A stretch of 64,000 nucleotides of DNA from Sphagnum compactum (Eukaryota; Bryophyta; Sphagnopsida; Sphagnales): NCBI GenBank assembly GCA_965153455.1, contig OZ234502.1:1343267-1407266 (forward strand), read 5' to 3'. This document shows positions 58,351-64,000 of this stretch, in pieces. Within the stretch, counting starts at the first letter, position 1, and each line of letters starts with the position of its first letter. The position numbers were made by a program, and so were the translations under genes. Below the pieces are notes generated by a model that was given only the letters and a program-made list of their open reading frames with translations, was not told where the DNA came from and did no database searches.

Positions 58351-60124
58351 ACGGTGGCTTCCGTGCTTCAGATCACGAAGGTGGATTACAACCTTCTACA
58401 CACCAAAAACTTCCTTTAATCGTGAGTGTAAAAAACTGGCACGCAAAGTCGCTCCTGAAAATTTTGCTATGTTTCGTGACTAGATCAGAGCACTCAGCTC
58501 ATTTCCCAGCTCCTCGTAAAGACCCTGCATATATCAAATTTCCAATGTATTTAGAAGACACGTTACAGAGCAAAAATTTTCAGCCGCTCAGACGAGGCAC
58601 TTTTCATTTTCTGGGCGGACAATTTTGTTTCGGAAAGTTCCTATCCTTAGCTGTAGCTGTGATTCAAAAGCTGCGCGTTGCTAGCTGACTATGTAGTAAG
58701 TGTGCTGTTTTTATGCTTCTTCTTTTAAGGCGTCTTCTGTCTCTTTCTATTCAATGGAGGAGAACAAGAACTTCTTAAATTCGCTCTGTCATGTACTCAT
58801 TTTTGTTCTATCTTTGAGTATTTTTTCGTGGTTCTTGTAGTTGTTTCGATCGCTGCAATTTGGGTTTTAGCTAGATAATCTTCTTCTTCTTGCGATTCTT
58901 GTCATGTAGAGGGCATATCTGCGGAAGCTGGGAGTAAAATTGTTGCAAGCAAGTGCATGGTGATCGTTCACAAGTTTTTTTTTTGGTTGTATGTGTTTTT
59001 TATGGACGTCAGCGGAAACCCGAACAGTGAACGGAGTCACTGACTTGCTGCTTAAACTTCTTGCTGCGTTCCAGTGATTGTGTATGCGACAGTCGTTCGG
59101 ATCAGCTCGCTAGTGTATGAGAGTTTATGTTCCTTCCTTGTTTTTCTAGTAACAATCTCCGATCATTTGTTGCAACTGCAGCTTGAAGTCTCTCATCGGC
59201 ATTTGTTTTTTCTCTATGATCGGTTCAGAGATCGTCGCAAGAGATGATCAAAGAGCGCCTGGCAAAAGCATAAACCACGATCCAACATGCCTAAACAAAC
59301 AGCAAAAATGAAGAAGATCAGAAAAGAAAATTTCTGCCTTAGTCTTTTCGCGGGGTAATGCCCTTGCCCTCGGGCTTTTCCCTAAAGGAAAATGCCATCA
59401 CTAGAAGCTACTCTCGAGTCTCATCCTCCAGCTCCGAGTGATCAGCAGCATGGGCAGGGTTACTATAGTCACTAATGATTAATTGCACGCAGTCGCATCG
59501 ATGCACCATCTGATGCATAAATTGGTATGAGCACATTAATACTGATTAGCACTTCTAGGACATAATTAGATGCCCTCCAAACGACACTAAGAAATCTTGT
59601 GAGTGCGTTGCGTTGTTTGGAAATTTCAACCAAGGTTTGCACCTAACGCAAATGGTCGATTTTGTATCATGACATCCTTTTCAGCTGTGTCATGATGTAT
59701 ACATATATATCCAGGAAGATCAGCGAGAGCGTCTGATTGAGTTATATTAAATAAATTATATAACACTTACTCACCAAGAGCGTGTGTATATATAGATATA
59801 AATTTAAGCACTTATGTTTTCTGAGTATCATGACATAGTCAACTTCAATATATTCTCCCTGTCTATATGCAGAGTCATTTCATCATGTCCACATGCGTGG
59901 ATATTCCATGCCCTCCATAAAAGGCAAGGGAGTGAACCACCTCATAAGCACTAGAGTCAACTTTCGACCAAAAAATTCTCAATTCCATTCCATTGTTTGC
60001 TAGTTGACAAGCGCTTCAATAGGCTTTTGGACCACCACTTGCATCCCTACCTACTTCAAATCATAGTATGCTAAGTTGCAACACAAGAGCATAGACTCTA
60101 AAGTCTACTGTATAACCCCAACAG
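58351..60124. other. stretch downstream of the promoter-like segment
   Basis: No convincing protein gene. Small frames start at 58545 (47 residues), 58755 (MEENKNFLNSLCHVL..., 28 residues) and 59288 (MPKQTAKMKKIRKEN..., 23 residues). A non-coding or spliced transcript is possible. Confidence 0.35.
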
Positions 60125-60430
60125 TGTAGCAGGAATGAGGTGGTTGTATTCACACCAAATCCCAAGAAAAAGATCAGAAAGAATCAAAAGATCTTCCTCC
60201 GAGCTCTTTTTTCTTTTGGACTTTTTTCATAAAATTTAGCAGGAACTAGGCGGGTGCATTCACCCAAAAATCCCATGGAAAAGATCAGAAAGTATTAAAA
60301 GATCTTTTTCCTCTTTCTTTTGGACTTTTCTCATAAAATTTAGAGGAATTAGAAGGTTGCATTCACACCAAAATCCAATGGTATCAAAAGATGAGAAAAT
60401 ATCAAAAGATTTTTGTCCTCCTCTTTTTTT
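60125..60430. repeat. three-copy ~105-111 bp tandem repeat
   Basis: AGCAGGAATGAGG (60127), AGCAGGAACTAGG (60238) and AGAGGAATTAGAAGG (60342) begin successive units. Each continues TGCATTCAC-CCAAAATCC, GATCAGAAAG, CAAAAGATCTT, a T/C-rich run and TTTGGACTTTT-CATAAAATT. The third copy is cut short and runs into an open frame. Confidence 0.85.
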
Positions 60431-60794
60431 TGGCTTTGTTTATAACTTTAGTACTTTGGAATATGACGTTTTGTGCTTCAGACCTCTTGCCAAAACCAAA
60501 CCACATCGGAAACACGCAAACATAGGGATTCATGTCGGATGGTGCTTGACCTCTCAGACCTTTTGTTTCGTGGTAAAGAAAATTCAGTGTCTAGGATATT
60601 GGCCCTGGGACGTGGGGGCAATATTCAATAATTCCCGTAATAAGTGGCGGCCTACAACAAGTTTAAGAGAACTAACCCGCATTTCGTATTTCGAGAATGG
60701 GTCGAGAATGCGCCCAACCATGAGTGTTGCTCATAGTTCCATTTCGCTAACAATGCGAACTGGACCTGAGCTTGTAGTCAATGCCAATTGTTAA
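60378..60794 (+). CDS. unidentified 138-codon open frame
   Basis: The first ATG is at 60378, inside the last repeat unit. The frame ends at TAA 60792-60794 (MVSKDEKISKDFCPPL..., later CLGYWPWDVGAIFNNSRNKW, LRELTRISYFENGS, TMRTGPELVVNANC). The 3' half has mixed codon composition and is less AT-rich. No family is recognised, and a start within a repeat argues against an original gene start. It could be a fragment of an older coding sequence. Confidence 0.25.
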   Translation: MVSKDEKISKDFCPPLFFGFVYNFSTLEYDVLCFRPLAKTKPHRKHANIGIHVGWCLTSQTFCFVVKKIQCLGYWPWDVGAIFNNSRNKWRPTTSLRELTRISYFENGSRMRPTMSVAHSSISLTMRTGPELVVNANC

Positions 60795-63700
60795 GCATCC
60801 TAAAGAGCATATTCATGAAGCTCCTATGAAGCAACCAGCTTGCCTTCATCTAAAGTACCCTCAACGTTAAAACTTTAACCCTAGACCTTTAGCCATAATG
60901 TAATTTATGACTCCGTGTCCTTCTCCTCGACGTTCAATTAACTGTTTTAGCTAGCATCAATCCTTTGTTAGATTCTACACATCATGAGATGATGATTGCA
61001 TGTTACACATTCAAATTCTTAGTTGATTGTGCCTGCGTCAAGCTTTTGATTTCGTATTATCGCCTAAATTGTGATCATTTTCCCATTCAGCTGGAAAAGG
61101 TCATCTTAGTGACTTGGGACAAATCGAATGTATTGGAGATGCATTGAAGATGGGTCCAAGCATTATTGTACTAGAGAAACCTAGTCTTTCTGTCATACTA
61201 GAGCAGTCCTTTTTTTTTCATTTTTTAAGTGTCCAGTACTGGCCAGTATCCCCACACAGATTCAGTCATAATTTGCCTGGCGATACTTTTCTCCGGGAGC
61301 ATTAAAAGTGTAGCCAGCCAGTAGGCATACTTGTGGCGACTCGCTCCTTAAAAAGGGGCGCCCTCTGGGGAATTGATTTTAAGGAAAAAGGGAATTTTCA
61401 TCAGAAAATTTGGGCAGTGTCGCCTTTTGGAAGGCTGTACTAGAGTCCTTGAAGTCAACTTGACAAAGTTGTGAACTTTATCATTTCCAATCACTCAAAA
61501 TTCCATGCACCCTGAGGATCTCTTTTTTCTGAAGAACGTTGTAATCATCTGTTTTCTGCTATGCCAATAGTGCAATCCCCATCATTGGTGTCACTTCTCA
61601 ACTGTCAACTGCTCAACTGGTGAGAAGCTGATTAAAATGACCTGGTTCATCCCGCATTGGCCAATGCGAACATTGCCACAACGTTACAACAAAATCATCA
61701 AATGTTGTTGATACTGTATTATTTGTCAGTACTCTTCTATGAATTTCAAACTTCAGGACTTACCCAAGATTGATCTCTGGTACCTTCTAACCACAACAAT
61801 ATCACCTGGCTATATTAAAGTCCACATTTTTAGAAGTTATTTTTTTATTAAAATGGCTGATTCCACAATTCATATCAATGAATTCCATGGATGTGATAGA
61901 TAATAAACAAACACCAAAGCAAGAGCCAGGGCATCTTCAAAGAATTGGTACAGCAAACTCACTTTTTTGGGAAGAACATTATGGAAACGTTTGTTACAAG
62001 AGCTTCAGAGGGCTCTGCCAGTTCTTTTGCTCAGTATTGATCGGCCTCACCGGGCCAATGATACCAACAGGCAATTGACTGCCCAGTTTACTTTCTGACT
62101 TTTAGCCCCACAGCTCCTGTTAACCTCCATGATAGTAGTTGATGTTTGGGCCTGTACTGCACCTTTTTCTGAGAATGCCATCACATGACTGCCCATCATA
62201 CTTAACATACGTGATGGTGAGTAGTATATAAGCCCCATCTACATTGGATGCTGAGTCCAACAGACAGAGAAATCTACATTGTCTAGCAAGAAACCAATTC
62301 ATCCAATGAAGACACTCATGAATGTTGCATTGCCTACATGTTTGAGGAATCAATTAGAGAGAATCTTTTTGGAACTAGAAAGGATTGACTCCCAAAATAT
62401 TTCATGCTGAATTGCATTTTGGTCCCTACCACTCATGCAGGTACAGATACAACACACAAGGTCGTGCTGCCCATAGTTTGGCTTGAATGACTGTTGTTTA
62501 GGCTCAGGCTATCCCAGCCCAGAGCCATGCCACGCTACATCTCTGTCCACAAGCTAGCAACCACCACTGGACCAGACTATGACGACCAGAACTCCAAAAA
62601 GAATCAGTCTCATTGAATAGTATATGCAGTCTCAGAATCTCTCTTGAAATGATGTCAGAGATTGATGACCAAGATTTCCACTCCAACCAACAAAAGCATG
62701 CTCTTCCATGATCACAGAACTCTGCAAAGCCATGAAAAACATATAATAGTCCAATGCATAGTGTCAAATGCTTCTTCCTGCTCCAACCAACAAATCCCCC
62801 AAACATACTCTAATGGTCATCTATGGAGTGGAAACAACTTGCACTGTGATCATATAAGCATATTGGTAAGATTTTGATGCCAGTCTTTAGAATCACATTA
62901 GATCATGTTATACTTACAATAATTTCAACTAATGTATTTCCAGTTTTCAAGTTCTGCACATGTATTACAATACACAGATCCAAAATTGCTTAACATAATG
63001 TATGATTATTTTCAAATTGATTTCAAGAATGTGATCAGTTCAAACTTCCTTCCAAGCTTTCATCCCAATCAAGCACAGCAAACACCATAAGGGCAGCAAG
63101 AACCTCTGATTCAAACACCAAAATCGAGCAATGACATTGTGTGACTAGCAGTACACAAAGCAAGCCCTCCACAAACCAAATGTACCATGGATGCTTGCTA
63201 AATCCAAAACAACACAACAATGGGTAAACAGTTAACTACTAGTTCTTCCACATCCAAAGTGGCAACAGGAGTCCTTCTGAAGATGTGTGGTTCATTAACA
63301 TTTTCAGAAGGAATGACAACAGGGCTTTGAAGGGACTTCAAATCATCCTCTTGCTCAAACATATGCTGCAAACTCTACTCTCATCTTAGGAACAATGATG
63401 AACTTCCTATGAGCGGTTGGAGATTTAAGGAGCTCAGGAATGCAAATCAAGGTTATTTTATGTCAAGATTGCCAAAGAGCATCAATTGTGTTGAAACAGG
63501 AGCAGTTGAAATGCTAGTCCAGAGATTATTTCATAACAACCTACATCATGATCCAATAACTCAGAGCAGGCAAGGCAGGGCAATAGGTCAGTACGCCATG
63601 TCCAATTCTTCCAAAATGCAAATTTAGCCTTTAGGAATACTGTGACATCAAATGCATTTTAATTGAATGTTAGTGCTATGTAGACTATTGCCTCATTGTC

Positions 63701-64000
63701 AAGACCATCAAATAGAGTGAAAGACATGGAACACAATGAATGTAGAACATTATGGGTTTCATTGAAACCTGTACAACTGAAAGAACTGCAATTGGGCATG
63801 TTGCTGCAACTCCAACAGCAGCACATGAAATTGCTTTTGGATATGACTCAGCCATCTACACTTGATCCAAAGCTAGAGGTTAGAGGAACATAACTCAAAG
63901 ATGAATCACCTCCTTGGTAGACATGGAGTACTTAGGGCAGATTAACAAACTCTAACACAACAGGTCCTTGTTTTGGCATTGAGATCAACAGGCAAACAAA
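60795..64000. other. intergenic or low-copy stretch without recognised genes
   Basis: Short frames occur on both strands, for example minus 62806-62504 and plus 63409-63627. A frame near 63770-63890 contains Leu/Gln-rich LLQLQQQHMKLLLDM, which could be an exon with an amphipathic helix. No splice structure or family could be supported. GGGGCGCCCTCTGGGGAA near 61360 vaguely recalls retrotransposon leader sequence but is not enough to call one. Confidence 0.35.

Noticed and set aside
62047-62806. Minus-strand frames as a Copia reverse transcriptase/RNase H remnant.
   Set aside because: A few residues looked suggestive, but no YVDD, no SDADWA-like or other diagnostic motif was found in order.
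1-64000. tRNA, rRNA or CRISPR features.
   Set aside because: Looked for T-loop GGTTCGAAT contexts, rRNA-like blocks and regular spacer arrays; none was convincing.

Overview
The window looks like nuclear DNA of a land plant with a large, AT-rich, repeat-filled genome. It has an intron-containing bHLH gene with GT/AG splice sites, a plant L1-type LINE, hAT and MULE transposase wrecks, a solo LTR, a MITE family and many mini- and microsatellites. No bacterial or organellar genes were seen. The bHLH most resembles the RSL (ROOT HAIR DEFECTIVE SIX-LIKE, subfamily VIIIc) group, and its diverged sequence together with the transposon load suggests a seedless plant (fern or lycophyte). That placement is inference; the sequence does not fix the species.

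Layout. 0.8-2.8 kb: decayed MULE/SWIM transposase, minus strand. 4.2-5.4 kb: tandem array of ~330 bp units. 8-20 kb: simple repeats, a 48 bp minisatellite, a SANT-like remnant, a MITE with terminal inverted repeats, coiled-coil and unidentified coding remnants, and a purine-rich minisatellite. 20.4-24.05 kb: the one convincing intact host gene, a bHLH factor with five essential exons and a tandemly duplicated second exon. 24-31.5 kb: AT-rich intergenic DNA. 31.6-37.4 kb: two ~750 bp inverted arms around a 4.3 kb centre; the right arm leads into a decayed hAT transposase. 37.7-46.1 kb: two arrays of short palindromes flanking acidic and RING-like ORF remnants, ending in a second, inverted copy of the MITE. 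46.6-53.65 kb: a long L1-type LINE. Its ORF1 is split inside the CCHC zinc knuckle by an 883 bp solo LTR with a 5 bp target duplication; its ORF2 stays in a single frame for 3.3 kb but carries 16 stop codons. 53.65-64 kb: a short-unit array, dispersed repeats, a promoter-like segment with three CACGTC boxes and a TATA box, a three-copy ~108 bp repeat, and otherwise nothing recognisable.

How it fits together: one regulatory gene stands in a transposon graveyard. Two observations deserve most attention. The first is the in-frame exon duplication at the DNA-binding end of the bHLH, where the upstream copy has lost several basic residues. The second is the pattern of decay in the LINE: every stop is explained by a C-to-T or G-to-A transition and there are no frameshifts in ORF2.
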